Assembly (NCBI GenBank): GCA_024734495.1
Contig: JALMQS010000666.1
Location: 318,295 to 382,294 of the forward strand
Direction of reading: 5' to 3'
Source of the DNA: Forficula auricularia
Lineage: Eukaryota; Arthropoda; Insecta; Dermaptera; Forficulidae
Length of the DNA: 64,000 nt
How positions within the stretch are numbered: the first letter of the stretch is position 1; every line of letters starts with the position of its first letter. Both the position numbers and the translations under genes were made by a program. Of the stretch, positions 30,515 to 41,079 are shown one piece after another. The notes beneath the pieces were generated by a model, which worked only from the letters and a program-made list of their open reading frames with translations, did not search any database and was not told the DNA's origin.

Positions 30515-31292
30515 ATTTTATTTGGTATTGACCATTTTTGATATGTTTGTTCAGGCCTAACCGATTTTAATGATTCTTGTTTTATTGTAAAGAGGGTACC
30601 TTAGGGGTGGTCACATATTAATTTGGTCAAGTTCTGATGATATGATCAACGACAAAATAACTTAAATCTCCAATTCTTATGACCAAATAATTGAAATTAT
30701 ATTAAATAAAATCTTTTATAAAAAAAAATCATAAAACATTCATTTAAAACCCGCAAACGTTTCGAGAGAATTTCTATATTTATGAATTTTATTTTATTAT
30801 CATTTTCTGATTCATTCGCCCGACGCTTTCTCTTACGAGATGCATGCAAGGTAATTATATTAAGTCACTATTAATAACATCACTAAAAGAGAAAAATGAA
30901 AATATTAAAAAAAAAATAAAACCGACTTCAAAAAAATTAAATGCAACAAATAAAATAATAAGAACTCAAAAATAAAATAAAATGCACTAAAATAATTATC
31001 TAATTTAGTTACAACTAAACAATGAAATTGTTACATGAAATCACTTTTTGAAGTCGGTGCCAAACATTTACATTTTATCAATCGCACTCGACGGATCTTA
31101 CTTAGTACGTTTGGCGGGTACGCTCGCTTATATAGTTTGTTTGGCACCGACTTCAAAAAGTGATTTCATGTTAATATTTCGTCGTTTAGTTTTAACTAAA
31201 TAAGATTATAATTATTTTATACCTTTTAGTTGATTTTATTTGAATTTTAAGTTCTTATTATTTTATTTGTTTCATTTAATTTTTTTGAAGTC
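30515..31292 (-). repeat. ACCGACTTC element, type B
   Basis: Head-to-tail behind the previous unit. It has the type B tail ('catttaaaacccgcaaacg', 'cgacgctttctcttacgaga') and ends 'gaagtcagttttgg' at 31292. Confidence 0.7.
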
Positions 31293-31786
31293 AGTTTTGG
31301 AATTTCTTGTTTTTTTTTTGTTTAGGGAAACTCAATATTAAGAAAATTGGTATGATAAAGAAACTAATGTGAAAGTCGTGTGATGTCCACACCAGTTGAT
31401 TTTTAATTGAAATCTTTAAAACAATATTAATCATTATTTAGAAGTATTAAAAAAAAACCTAATTGAGAATGTTGACTGCGATATACGGGGAAGATTAATG
31501 GGTCTTTAATTAAAAGTGATTGGACAATTAATCCCATTAGAACGACAATTTATAAATTGAATGAAGGAAGGGTTGGTGGTGGATCTCTTTTTAGTCTATT
31601 GATCGAAAGAAAGACAGATTAACTGGATATTTTTAAATACTTTTTCTTTCTTAATATATCAGTATAAGGCTCGGATGTATAGGGCACTCAAAATCTTTAA
31701 AATAGGCACGCAACTAAGCACTAAAAATAACTAAGCGAGCGATGTTCGGTAACATTTTGCTTAAGTTAATAGAGATATATTAATCC
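31293..31786. other. No recognised feature
   Basis: AT-rich sequence without a recognised repeat. Confidence 0.35.
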
Positions 31787-31995
31787 CGGGAAACCCCCCC
31801 CCCTCGAACCCCCGTACCCCACCACTTCACTCCATCTCCTGTACCCACCCTCCACCCCACCCCTACACCCCCACCCCGCCCCCGAAACCCCGCACCCACG
31901 GACTCCCCACCATTGCACCTCCCACATCTACCCCCGCCCCCACCGAAGCACCCAGTTTTTGCATTTCTAGCCTTCAGTGGCCCACAAATTATGTG
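31787..31995 (+). repeat. C-rich tract
   Basis: About 160 bp with almost no G ('cacccctacacccccacccc'), then 'cagtttttgcatttctag' and 'ggcccacaaattatgtgtat', as at 14371 and 36575. Confidence 0.6.
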
Positions 31996-32099
31996 TATAT
32001 AGGTATATAAATAAATAAGGTATAGTATTTTTTTTAATTAAATAGCATTTTTTGAGTTTACCATATTTGTGGGATTTAAAACTCGGTTTTTAATCAATT

Positions 32100-32345
32100 A
32101 AATTTTTTTTTATAAATTTTATTAAACCAATTATTTTACGTGAATTAATGTATACATTGTATTTTAGCTTCGACTCCGGAGATTACTTCTCCACCATCGA
32201 GTGTCCTTGATCATCTTTAGTCCTTGTTTTTAATAAGAGGAAAAAACTAATTATAGAAAAAAAACTTTTTTCCGATAATTATTCCAATACGATATTGCGG
32301 AAATTAATCCATCCAATTAATCCTCCCCTCCTCTTCCCCCACCAA
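32100..32345 (-). repeat. Single copy of the 19.5-kb tandem unit
   Basis: Inverse orientation: 'tgtatacattgtat', 'cttcgactccggagattact', 'catcgagtgtccttgatcat', 'agtccttgtttttaataaga'. Confidence 0.7.
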
Positions 32346-32915
32346 TCAATTAAATTCCCCATTTTTTTAATATATAATAATAATTATAATGATCTTATTG
32401 TGGGATATAAAATTAAAAAACTAATTATTTATTAAAAGGAAATTGAATAAAAATGTAAATATACATTTTTATCGAGACAACCCCTGTGAATAATTATTTC
32501 AATTAACAAAAAACCCATCAAAAACAACTTAGCCGAAGATGAGACCTTGACAGATCGAATTGGCAACTCAAATCCCCCCGTCAAAATGTCTGTTAGTACC
32601 TTAGTTAGTACTTTAGTCTTGGTTTTAATCAATAAAATACCCCATTTTTTAATATATAGATAATAATTATAATGATCTTACTGTGGGATATAAAATTAAA
32701 AAACTAATTATTTATTAAAAGGAAATTGAATAAAAATGTAAATATACATTTTTATCGAGACAACCCCCTGTGAATAATTATTTCAATTAACAAAAAACCC
32801 ATCAAAAACAACTTAGCCGAAGATGAGACCGTGACAGGTCGAATTCCCAACACCAATCTCCCCGTCAAAATGCCTGTTAGTACCTTAGTTAGTACTTTAG
32901 TCTTGACCAAATTAA
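32342..32915 (+). repeat. Tandem duplication, period 283 bp
   Basis: Two copies: from 'ttaatatataataataatta' near 32367 to 'gttagtactttagtcttg', and again from about 32650 to 32912. Landmark 'cgagacaacccc' is at 32473 and 32756. The copies differ at a few positions, for example 'gaccttgacagatc' against 'gaccgtgacaggtc'. One further related copy lies at 41465-41690. Confidence 0.75.
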
Positions 32916-33165
32916 TATGTGACTACCCCTAAGGTATCCCCTTTTCCAATAAAAAAGAATCATCGAAATCGGTCCTTAAACAAAGAAGTTATGCGTGAAC
33001 ATACATAACAAAAAAATTCCAATACCAATGAAAAAAAAACGAGACCAATCGGGTACGAGACTGAACCCAATGCAAAAAAAAATCATCCATATCGGTCCAC
33101 GTGATAAAGAGAAATAAATGTTCAAATACAAAAAAGGCAAAAAGGCAAATCAGAGTCCTATATAT
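32916..33165 (+). repeat. ACCGACTTC element, type B tail fragment
   Basis: Runs from 'gaccaaattaatatgtgacta' to 'aaaaaaatcatccatatcgg'. The palindromic part and the terminal box are missing. Confidence 0.6.
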
Positions 33166-34100
33166 CACTTAAAATATAGGATTTTTGTTGACGTTTTCTT
33201 TTATATGAATAGTAATTTATTTTTAAAAAAGTGTAGTATTTAAAATCTTAAATATTCGACTGGGACTTTCCATCCTTGGAATAAAATCAGTAATTTTTTT
33301 ATTATATCAAGAATTATATATATATATATATATATGTATGTATATTGTATATAATGATTACATAGAAAAAGTTTTCTTTATTTAATTCAATTATATGTGT
33401 GTAATCTTAAGTACTTTCTTTTTTCCACTCTGGTGACCTAAATCCCTTGGAGTTTGAGCTACACTTTTTATATAATTAAAAAATTATTAAATTATCCTTA
33501 AATAAAAGGATTAACTTTGGTTTAAAAGTTAATCTGAGAAACAAGAAGTACTTATATAATTTATAGTAAAAAATTCATTTTTTTTTTTAAGAGAGAGAAA
33601 AACTTGAAAGGAATGTTACAAGGGCTTCTTTATGTATGTTTTTTTTTCTTTTTTTTAGATTTTATCTTTTAGTAATTATTTTACTATCAAGAGTTGAAAT
33701 TTTAGTAAAATCACACATAATAAATTATAATTATTTATTGAACACGAATAAATAATACAATAAACTACGAAGTTTCAATTGATTTATTTTGATGTTTAAT
33801 CACGCCAGATTTTTTTTGAAAATATATGATAATTAATATATCTGAGACACAGGACAGTTGTGTCAATTGAGTTTAAAAAAACGGGCGACTCATCGGACCA
33901 TGTGTATATTTACACGAACCATTTCGAGACTACTTTCAGACCCCATAACTCAAAAACTATTAGAGCTTACACACTTGAAATTTTGCAGGCCTAATAAGAC
34001 ACACTAGAACACCTAGAATCCCAAATTTAATAAATAAATCTATTATAGTTCTTGAGTTATTAAGCTCTGAAAAATGCCATTTTTAACACTGAACTGACAT
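33166..34100. other. No recognised feature
   Basis: AT-rich, with a (TA)n microsatellite at about 33317-33336. Nothing coding. Confidence 0.35.
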
Positions 34101-34109
34101 ATCAAAAAC

Positions 34110-34266
34110 CGAGGGGTGAACAGCGATTGGAATTAGATATACACCGTCTTTGGAATTACTTTAGAATTCATTAGATAATCTATTGATCATCTATTGTCTT
34201 CTACTTGGAAATGAATGTGGTAGTGGAAGTAGGTGTACACGATTTTAGATCGCGGTTCACCCCTCG
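34110..34266. mobile_element. hAT-like MITE (CGAGGGGTGAAC ends), copy a
   Basis: Ends CGAGGGGTGAACAGCGA and its inverse TCGCGGTTCACCCCTCG, with an 8-bp duplication TCAAAAAC at 34102-34109 and 34267-34274. An inner 'taggtgtacac' pair extends the hairpin. The 8-bp duplication indicates hAT. Confidence 0.75.
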
Positions 34267-34279
34267 TCAAAAACCTAAA

Positions 34280-34870
34280 GTACTTTTGCTGATCCTAGAA
34301 TGCTGAAATTTGGCATACTAGTAGAGTTTGGACTACAATTCAAGGAAAAAATCGAAAAAGTGAAACTTTCCCTTTTTCAGGACTTAAAATGAATGGGTGA
34401 AATGTATTATAGGCTTAATCGAGGGGTGAACCGCGAATGGAATTAGGTGTACACCGTCTTTGCGGATAATCTATTGTCATCTATTGTTTTCTACTTGGAA
34501 ATGGAAGTGGAAGTAGGTGTACACAATTTTAGGTCGCGGTTCACCCCTCGTGCTTAATTAATATATAGTGAAAATACAATCAAGCTAGAATTCTGAAATT
34601 TGGCATACTGGTAGAGTTTGGGCTAGAATTAAAGAAAAAAATCGAAAAAGTGAAACTTTCCCTTTTTCAGGACCTAAAATGAAGGGGTGAAATTTATTAT
34701 ATAGGCTTAATTAACATATAGTGGAAATACAATCAAGCTAGAATGCTGCAATTTAGCACACTGGTAAAGCTTGGAACAAATATAATAAAGGAAGAAATTG
34801 AAAAACCGAAACTCTCCCTTCTTCGGGGTTCGAAATGAAGGGATGAAATTTATGAAAAACCGGGTTTTTA
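34280..34870 (+). repeat. Three tandem units of about 150 bp, one carrying a MITE
   Basis: Units begin near 34295, 34588 and 34738 with 'tagaatgctgaaatttggca' (variants 'tagaattctg' and 'tgctgcaatttagca'). They continue 'gaaactttccctttttcagg' and 'gggtgaaat'. The first-to-second spacing is longer because MITE copy b (34420-34550) sits between them. Confidence 0.7.
34420..34550. mobile_element. hAT-like MITE (CGAGGGGTGAAC ends), copy b
   Basis: Ends CGAGGGGTGAACCGCGA and inverse; imperfect 8-bp duplication GGCTTAAT/TGCTTAAT. The next tandem unit has a single GGCTTAAT at the equivalent place, which is the empty site. Confidence 0.75.
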
Positions 34871-34914
34871 ACAGATATTTTATAATTATTAATATAGATG
34901 TTATTTAATTAGTT

Positions 34915-34990
34915 TTAACCTGTAAACTCCTGATGATGGACTAATAACCCGATAATATATTGAGTTTGTATAAACCTCTTTGAGTTTTAT
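34915..34990 (+). repeat. PLE-like 3' end fragment with degenerate hammerhead-type core
   Basis: 'ctcctgatgatggactaata' then 'acccgataatatattgag' has the order CTGATGA, GG...CC stem, GA(T)AA of the PLE 3' motif. The GAAA is broken, so it cannot be a working ribozyme. Confidence 0.35.
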
Positions 34991-35079
34991 TTCATTCACT
35001 GTGAAACTACACACCCTTTACTTTATTAATTAATATCATGTTTAACCTAAAACCTACACCACTTTCTCTAAGTAAAAAA

Positions 35080-35535
35080 AATATATATACAAAATTTGGC
35101 TGAGTTTGCTCAAATGGCCTAGATTTTCAATTTTTAACCCCTCCACCCCCTTAATTTTGGGTCGATATGCACCAAAATCTAATCAGCTCTTAATCTCAAT
35201 ACACCAAAACTCCGTGTGAAATTTGGTTTTGATACTCCCACTAGTTTTTGAGCTAGCTCGTCCACAAAAATTTGGTAACGCACAGACTAACTAACTAACA
35301 GATAAACCAGACTAACAGACATTTTGACAAAACAATTATTATCTCGAAAAATGTAATTTTTCGATGTTTACTTATTAGAGCTTTTTGTAGAGCAAAATGC
35401 CATGGTTTAGCTCAATTTTTTTAATCAAAATAGTTTCAGCCGTTTTTGAGATATTTTGAAAAAAAAGAAGGAAAAAAACACTTTTTTCATGCACGATTAC
35501 AATACTTGACCATACCCTGTATGGTAAAGTAAAAA
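35080..35535 (+). repeat. ACTTTACCATACA-family copy, right two-thirds
   Basis: Starts in 'caaaatttggctgagtttgc' and ends 'ccctgtatggtaaagta'. It carries the whole 'agctagctcgtccac' to 'cagccgtttttgagatattt' segment. Confidence 0.7.
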
Positions 35536-36056
35536 TTTTCTTTCAAATCAATTGAAGAAATTTTTACATCCCTATAGCTATGATTTAAGCAACTGCTATG
35601 GAACTTGGTACCCGTTTAGATCTCAACTCTTATGTCGGCGAAGCCGTTTGTACCGAACTTCTTTTTCAGATTTATGTTTTTGGACAGATTGTGTAATATT
35701 ATTGGATAAAAATACTTGGTAGGTTTCACATTAAGAATTCTTTGAAGAGACTCGCTTTGTCCATCGTAAAGCTGGCTTTCCTGGCTTACAAATCACAGCA
35801 AATTAATATTGATATATTTTAACTAATTAATTGATTTTAATTAGGTTGCCATGGCAAATAATAATTTATTATTATTATTGATATAGAAAATAAACAAACC
35901 TGTTTTTCGTTCTAACCTAAAATAAATGTACTTCATAATTTATTTATAATATATTGAATATTAAAAAGTTAGATCAACTATTCTTATGTGTAAATTGTTA
36001 ACTAAAATTAATTGGATAATAATAAATAATGTTTGTATTTCTCGATTTGGTTTCAG
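35536..36056 (+). other. Sequence upstream of the host exon
   Basis: No repeat was recognised except 'ggataaaaatacttggtagg' at about 35703, shared with 44705 and 44880. The last bases, 'tgtatttctcgatttggtttcag', form a pyrimidine-rich tract and an AG splice acceptor at 36055-36056. This makes the region an intron end if the call is right. Confidence 0.5.
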
Positions 36057-36496
36057 GTGAGGTCATCCCAACCCGGGAAGCGACCCGGCCTGCGTTCACG
36101 AGTTCAACTGAACCACTTGGAACCTTCATTGTCCATCTGTCCAGTCTGCCCATCATCATCCAAGTTGTTGTCCTCCTGGCTCCACGGTGACAATCTGCCC
36201 GTTCATCAAGTCTCTTCCTGCGAGTGCTGAACACTCTTGTCTTGTGTGTAAGTGTTAGTGCGTGTGCCGTGCAGGTGTGTGTCAAGGTGTTTTGTGTGTG
36301 TGTGTCGGCCATGGACCTCGATCAACGTGCGGTGAGCACCGGCCACCTTCCTCATTCCCATTCGACGCCTGCAGGTGTCGACGGAGGCGGAGGCCCGGGC
36401 TCAAGAACACCCCCGCCGACGCCGAAAAAGGGCGGAAAAATGCTTGCCGTAAGGGTGCACATGCTCGACGACTCCATCACCATGTTCCAAGTTCAG
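36057..36496 (+). other. Cdep: Host exon: 5' UTR plus first coding part of FARP/Cdep
   Basis: The exon is bounded by a tttcag acceptor and a CAG|GTAATT donor (36497). It is clearly GC-richer than the surroundings and is the longest non-repetitive, non-AT-rich block of the window. The 254-nt leader has no long frame and several out-of-frame short ones. It includes a (GT)n-like 'gtgtgtgtgtgtcgg' just before the start codon. An alternative is that transcription starts within this block and the apparent acceptor is chance. Confidence 0.65.
36311..36496 (+). CDS. Cdep: FARP1/2-type protein (Cdep homologue), first coding exon
   Basis: 62 codons from ATG at 36311 (the first in-frame ATG, context 'gcc atgg') to a phase-0 splice donor. 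Residues 1-30 are a variable Gly/His/Pro-rich start. Residues 33-38 are TPPPTP, then KKGGKMLAVRVHMLDDSITMFQVQ at 39-62. FARP1/FARP2 proteins have the same layout: a PPPTP linker directly before the first FERM beta strand with an (I/V)xMLDD..xxFxV pattern. These proteins carry FERM, RhoGEF (DH) and PH domains and act at the membrane and in neuronal morphogenesis in known animals. The following exon, expected to start with a KALG-type sequence, was not found in the remaining 27.5 kb, so intron 1 is at least that long. Other FERM proteins (EPB41, PTPN4 types) fit less well because they lack the PPPTP linker. Confidence 0.7.
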
Positions 36497-36574
36497 GTAA
36501 TTATCTAATACTAATAATAATAAGTACCTTGCCACTTTTTGCTTTAAGTTAAAAGCTATATATATAGTACACGC

Positions 36575-36730
36575 CCCCTGGACCCCCTCCCCCGTTCCCA
36601 ACCCACCCCTAAATTCCCCCACCTCGTCCCACCTCTACCCCTACTGTAACCTCCGCAGCCACCTCCCGCCCCAGTTTTTGCATTTCTATTCTTCTAGTGA
36701 CCCACAGTTTATGTGTATTTAGCCATTATA
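36575..36730 (+). repeat. C-rich tract with 'gtttttgcattt'
   Basis: Third example of the C-rich segment ('cccctggaccccctcccccg') followed by 'cagtttttgcatttctat' and 'gacccacagtttatgtgtat'. It lies 80 bp inside intron 1. Confidence 0.6.
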
Positions 36731-36780
36731 AATAAATACCGTGGAGGATTGTACTAGCCTCTACTCTTAAACAAGATAGG

Positions 36781-36895
36781 AGCCGTCCATAAATTACGTC
36801 ATACAGTAAGGAGAGAGGGGCATCACAGATTTGTGACAAAATATGACAGGGTGGGGGGGGGGACTTAAAAATTGTGATGTCACAAAAATCAAATT
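36781..36895 (+). repeat. GCCGTCCATAAATTACGTCA repeat end
   Basis: 'agccgtccataaattacgtc', then 'gggtgggggggg' and 'attgtgatgtcacaaaaatc'. This looks like the end of a widespread eukaryotic transposon family, recalled from the terminal phrase only. The other end was not found. Confidence 0.4.
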
Positions 36896-37500
36896 AAAAA
36901 AATATTCAAATATATTTTTTAGATTTCAGGTTATTATTATTCCAACCTGAAAATTGTAAGCAACGACTGGCCTCGCCTAGCTCTTACGCATCTTTCATTC
37001 TTCTGCGCGCAATCTGTTGCCTAAATAACAGGCGTACCAACGTCGTAAATTATGAAGTTTAAATTCAGACTTCATTTTGACGAGTTTAATTCGCACAATT
37101 ATTTACTTTTATTACACGCTTTATATTAGCTTCACCTTTATGTATGTATGTATGTATTTATCTATCTATCAATGTGACTTTTGTCCTGTTAAATTCCGCA
37201 AACATTTCTCTATAAAAATAATTGTTTACCTACTCAATTTAAATGAAATTATGTAAAAATAAATACATTTCATTATTCTGTTAAATTCCGCAAACTTTTC
37301 TCTATAAAAATAATTAAGACTAAAAAGTAAAAAATAAATTATATTAAAAAAAAAAAACTAAAAACATGATTCTAAAAAGTACAAAATAATAAAATATTTA
37401 ATCAAATAGCGTGGGGCACTTTGTCCAAATTAATTAAAAGTACGTTTCTGCGCCCCACAATTTTTGATTAAATATTTTATTATTTTGTACTTTTTAGAAG
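36896..37500. repeat. Composite repeat with TATG microsatellite and a hairpin
   Basis: 37105-37330 ('cacgctttatattagcttca', (TATG)n, 'ttaaattccgcaaacatttc') recurs at 58985-59110 and 60000-60240. 37367-37500 is an inverted repeat: 'tctaaaaagtacaaaataat' and its inverse, around 'gcgtggggc...gccccacaa'. It recurs in shorter form at 60255-60350. Confidence 0.55.
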
Positions 37501-37876
37501 CGTTGTTTTGTGCATATTTTGTTCAAATTTTTACGCAATAAATGTACCTACATATTTGACACATGTAGTCTTTAGCTTACTTTATCATTTTATTCCTTTC
37601 TATAGCACTCCTTCAATTATATAGTCTTTTTGTCTTCAATTTTAATTTTTTTGTGCATAAAAAATTTATTTTTGCCATCTTTTACTGCATATATTTGCAT
37701 ATTTCAACCTATTCTGCATATTAGTTGGATATTTCAGCAATTTTAACTGCATATTTTGGCAGATTTTACTGCATAAAAATACGGTCTCTACTTATTAAGA
37801 ACTTTTTGTTTTATAAATCTCCTTTATAATGTACATTATCAGACATTTCTATTATAAAATATATACAAGCTCGGAC
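37501..37876. other. No recognised feature
   Basis: AT-rich; no frame or repeat recognised. Confidence 0.35.
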
Positions 37877-37985
37877 AGTGTTGCCAGATTTGTCAAACAA
37901 GCATGGGATTGGCTATTAGAGGTACATAAACAGCAAAAAGTTTTGGGTTTTTGAACTATGAATCCTTATTGTCTGTTCTATAGTA

Positions 37986-38912
37986 CTACTGTAGGCAATA
38001 AATAGTAAGACTTTTTAATTTAAATTTCGCGCGGAAACCCATTTGTCGAAATATATTTTTTCTAGGTTGGTATGACTGTCAGTGACATCTGTGCCAAATG
38101 TCACATCAAAATAATCATTGGTGTTTAGTATACGCTTGTCTTTCTGAAGTACAAAAAGTGCATTCGGCGATTTTTACAATGAGTGAAATTATTCAACAAA
38201 GAAGTTCCATTAAATTTTGTGTGCGGAATCAAATTTCTGGTGCCGAAACGTTCAGAATGTTGCAAAAGGCCTTCGGTGATAATTGTATGTCGCGAGCAAG
38301 TGTTTTTGATTGGTACAAACTGTTCAAAGAGGGTCGAGAACGCGTTGACGACGAACAAGTCAAAAATCAAGGTCCTGTTGACAGTTTTCTTCGATTATCG
38401 AGGTGTGGTGCACTCCGAATTCCTTCCGACTGGCCAAACTGTCAACAAGGAATACTATTTGAGTGTTATGCGTCGTTTGCGCGAAGCTATTCGTAAAAAG
38501 AGGCCGGAATTATGGGCCGACAACTCTTGGTTTTTGCACCACGATAATGCACCTTCGCATACTGCATTGATTATTCGTGAGTTTTTCGCCAAAAATTCAA
38601 TCAATATCGTTCCACAACCACCGTATTCGCCTGATTTAGCTCCTTGTGACTTCTGGCTGTTCAGCAAACTCAAACGACCGCTCCGTGGAAACCGTTTTGA
38701 GTCAATTGAAGATATTAAACGCGAATCGCTACGCGCATTGAAGGCTATTCCGGAAATTGGCTTTAACAACTGTTTCGAGGATTGGAAAAAACGTTGGCGC
38801 AAGTGTATTGAGGCCGGGGGGATTACTTTGAGGGGGACGAAATAGATTTGGAAGAATAAATAAAGAATTTTAAAATTAAGAACCAAGTCTTACTATTTGT
38901 TGCCCACAGTAG
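37986..38912 (+). mobile_element. mariner element, internally deleted
   Basis: 927 bp between TA dinucleotides (37984-37985 and 38913-38914). The inverted ends are CTACTGTAGGCAATAAATAG and the inverse of CTACTGTGGGCAACAAATAG. Intact mariners are about 1.3 kb, so roughly 350-400 bp is missing from the middle of the transposase gene. Confidence 0.9.
38179..38845 (+). pseudogene. mariner transposase with internal deletion
   Basis: ATG at 38179 opens MSEIIQQRSSIKFCVRNQIS and the DNA-binding start through SRASVFDWYKLFKEGRERV. The deletion after VDDEQ shifts the frame. The second half reads VLLTVFFDYRGVVHSEFLP (first Asp), WFLHHDNAPSHTALI (second Asp) and YSPDLAPCDFWLFSKLK (third Asp, the DD34D arrangement). 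It ends near 38845. The second helix-turn-helix and the linker with the WVPH-type motif are gone. All three catalytic Asp remain, but the protein cannot be made in one frame. Confidence 0.9.
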
Positions 38913-38966
38913 TATATACACTAACATTAACTTTTTGCTAGTATTGTCGCGAAACAACTACCTTAA

Positions 38967-39480
38967 TCTAAAAATATGTTTAATTCTGAATTTTATTTTC
39001 ACATATATTTTCTGTTTGAAATCCATTTTTGTGCCTTTATAGCGTCATTTCTGAGTTGAAATACAATTAGTGGAATCAGCCTGAGCCATCAGATAATGGC
39101 GCTGTTAAATTGCCAATTGTCTATCCAGAGGGAAATTAAAAATCATTCCTATTTCATTATTCACAAAAGTCAGGTATGATTAAACCGAAACCTATAAGCG
39201 GATGATTGAAAAATTCGCCTCGTACTAAAAGAATCATTAGATTAAAATTTTATTTTTTTATTTTAATTACGATTTTTACTCGAGGCACCGATAGAGCAGT
39301 GGCTAAGCCTCCACCTTAGTCAGAAGAATGACATCTTTGTCAAAAATGCAAGGCTCCTCTCTAAATCAGGAGAAGGCAACGAGAAATGACCTCTGTGAAA
39401 AATTTGGCCAAGAAAATTACAATGAAGGGTATACTCTCCATAGTAATCAACAACACTAGGAATCGATTATGGCGCTTGAA
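38967..39480. other. Mostly unrecognised; possible SINE-like stretch
   Basis: 39285-39430 ('gataGAGCAGTGGCTAAGCC', 'gcaaggctcctctctaaatc') has a vague box-A-like phrase but no good box B. Not called as a SINE. Confidence 0.3.
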
Positions 39481-39821
39481 CAAGGGCGGATCCAGAGGGA
39501 GGGCGGAGGGGCGACCGCCCCCATAGGAAAGCCAAAAACGGCGGCCAAATCGACAGAGAATTTATAACAATTTTTTTTATTTTATTTTTTTATTTTAATG
39601 AGCTTAAAATATGAGATATGAAACTTGTAAAAAAAATAATTTAAAATTCTGAAAATTTTTAAAGTTGATAGTAAGCGTGGGGGAGCGTCTCTGCCCCCCC
39701 CCCCCGCGCTTGGACAATTCGATCGCGACACACTTTCGAGATAAAAAGTAGATCTTATATACATCGGGCACCTTATATACATTCTCCCCCCCCCCATAAA
39801 AAATTCCCGGATCCGCCCTTG
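39481..39821. mobile_element. hAT-like MITE with CAAGGGCGGATCC ends
   Basis: 341 bp, perfect 13-bp inverted ends CAAGGGCGGATCC, flanked by 8-bp duplications CGCTTGAA (39473-39480 and 39822-39829). Poly-C and poly-G runs occur near the ends ('ctgccccccccccccgcgc'). No coding frame; two open frames across it are chance. The 8-bp duplication supports hAT. Confidence 0.85.
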
Positions 39822-39843
39822 CGCTTGAAGAAGAACAAATACT

Positions 39844-40420
39844 TATAGTCGGAGAGCCCATGACCCATTTTTCATGAAGTGTTTGATTCAAGTAGATATT
39901 TCACCTAGAGGTATTAATAGCATAGATGAGTAGGGAATCGGCTGTTTTCCTGATCTACCTGGGTACTGCTACTACTGCGCATAGGAGAAAGTTGTAAAAA
40001 AATGTTCGCCAAAAAAAGTGTTTGATTCAAAATCCAACAAATACTATTCGACAGTTAAGTTGATTTTAAATTAAAAATTAACTAAGCCAGAGCCACTTTT
40101 AGGGGAGCAGTTTTTAGTTGAAAAAAAGCAACTTTAGGGTTGTCTGGCTCAGTGTTGCCCCCCCTAAAAGTGTCTGGCTAAGTTAATTTTTAATTTAAAA
40201 TCAACTTAACTGTCGAATAGTATTTGTTGGATTTTGAATCAAACACTTTTTTTTGGCGAACATTTTTTTACAACTTTCTCCTATGCGCAGTAGTAGCAGT
40301 ACCGAGGTAGATCAAGAAAACAGCCGATTCCCTACTCATCTATGCTATTAATACCTCTAGGTGAAATATCTACTTGAATCAAACACTTCATAAAAAATGG
40401 GTCGTGGGCTCTCCGACTAT
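39844..40420. repeat. 577-bp near-perfect palindrome
   Basis: Arms of about 275 bp begin 'atagtcggagagccca' and its inverse, meeting around 40120-40150 ('ttgaaaaaaagcaacttt'). Few mismatches are visible, so the inverted duplication is recent. No coding content. Possibly a fold-back element; the superfamily is unknown. Confidence 0.8.
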
Positions 40421-41079
40421 TAAAGATTTTAAAGACAAAAAAAAAATTCAGAAATTTCTAAAAAAAATCTTATAAATTCGATTGTTTGTAATTCTCTCAG
40501 ACCATTATTTACGGAGTTAGAGACGTTTATTTTAAATTTTTAGATCTGGAATTAGATTTTAAGATTTTCGAAAAAATAAAAGCTTGTAATAATCATCATT
40601 TTCGTTTATTTCGACTCCATTTTTCATTAGTGAATGTTCTAGAACAACAATTATCTGAAAGAAAAATTGAATATTGTCCCTTTATTAGAATTTTATATTA
40701 ATTATTTTTCAAAATTATAAGGTCACCTAAGTAAAAAAAACTAATAAAAGAATTATTTTAAATTATAGTTTTTTGATTTTTACAGATATCTAGAGAAAAT
40801 TGAAATTAATTAAAATTATTAATTATTAAAAATAAGAAAAATGTACACAAAATAGTCATAGGAACATATATTGTATTTTATATTAAAGAAAAACGTGCTT
40901 ATATGAGAGTATAAGCTCTTTGGTAAACATGTATTTCTCATTTGATAACGTTATGTTTGGCAATGTTTTGAACTATGCAAGATGGCGGTCGAGCTTCTTC
41001 TTCCCCGCTTCGGGAGACAATTTCCTCCCCTAAGTTCTAAGATTACAGGCACTCCCTATCTCGCTGGTATTTAGGCGTT
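40421..41079. other. No recognised feature
   Basis: AT-rich. 40960-41060 is a little richer in GC ('caagatggcggtcgagcttc') but shows no frame. Confidence 0.35.

Larger units (their letters stand above)
37877..38966 (-). repeat. TTAA-element end, split by mariner
   Basis: 37877-37983 and 38915-38962 together match the inverse of 6264-6400 ('cgcgaaacaactacc' next to TTAA at 38963-38966; 'agcaaaaagttttgg'). In the 6.3-kb copy the text is continuous around 6310-6330, which is the empty site for the mariner. Confidence 0.7.

Noticed and set aside
33300..33345. Regulatory TATA cluster
   Set aside because: Simple (TA)n microsatellite.
36224..36310. Upstream extension of the FARP/Cdep start with a hydrophobic Cys/Val-rich leader
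   Set aside because: The frame is open, but there is no ATG before 36311; the hydrophobic reading comes from a GT-rich stretch.
39285..39430. SINE with tRNA-like head
   Set aside because: The box A phrase is weak and no box B lies at the right distance.
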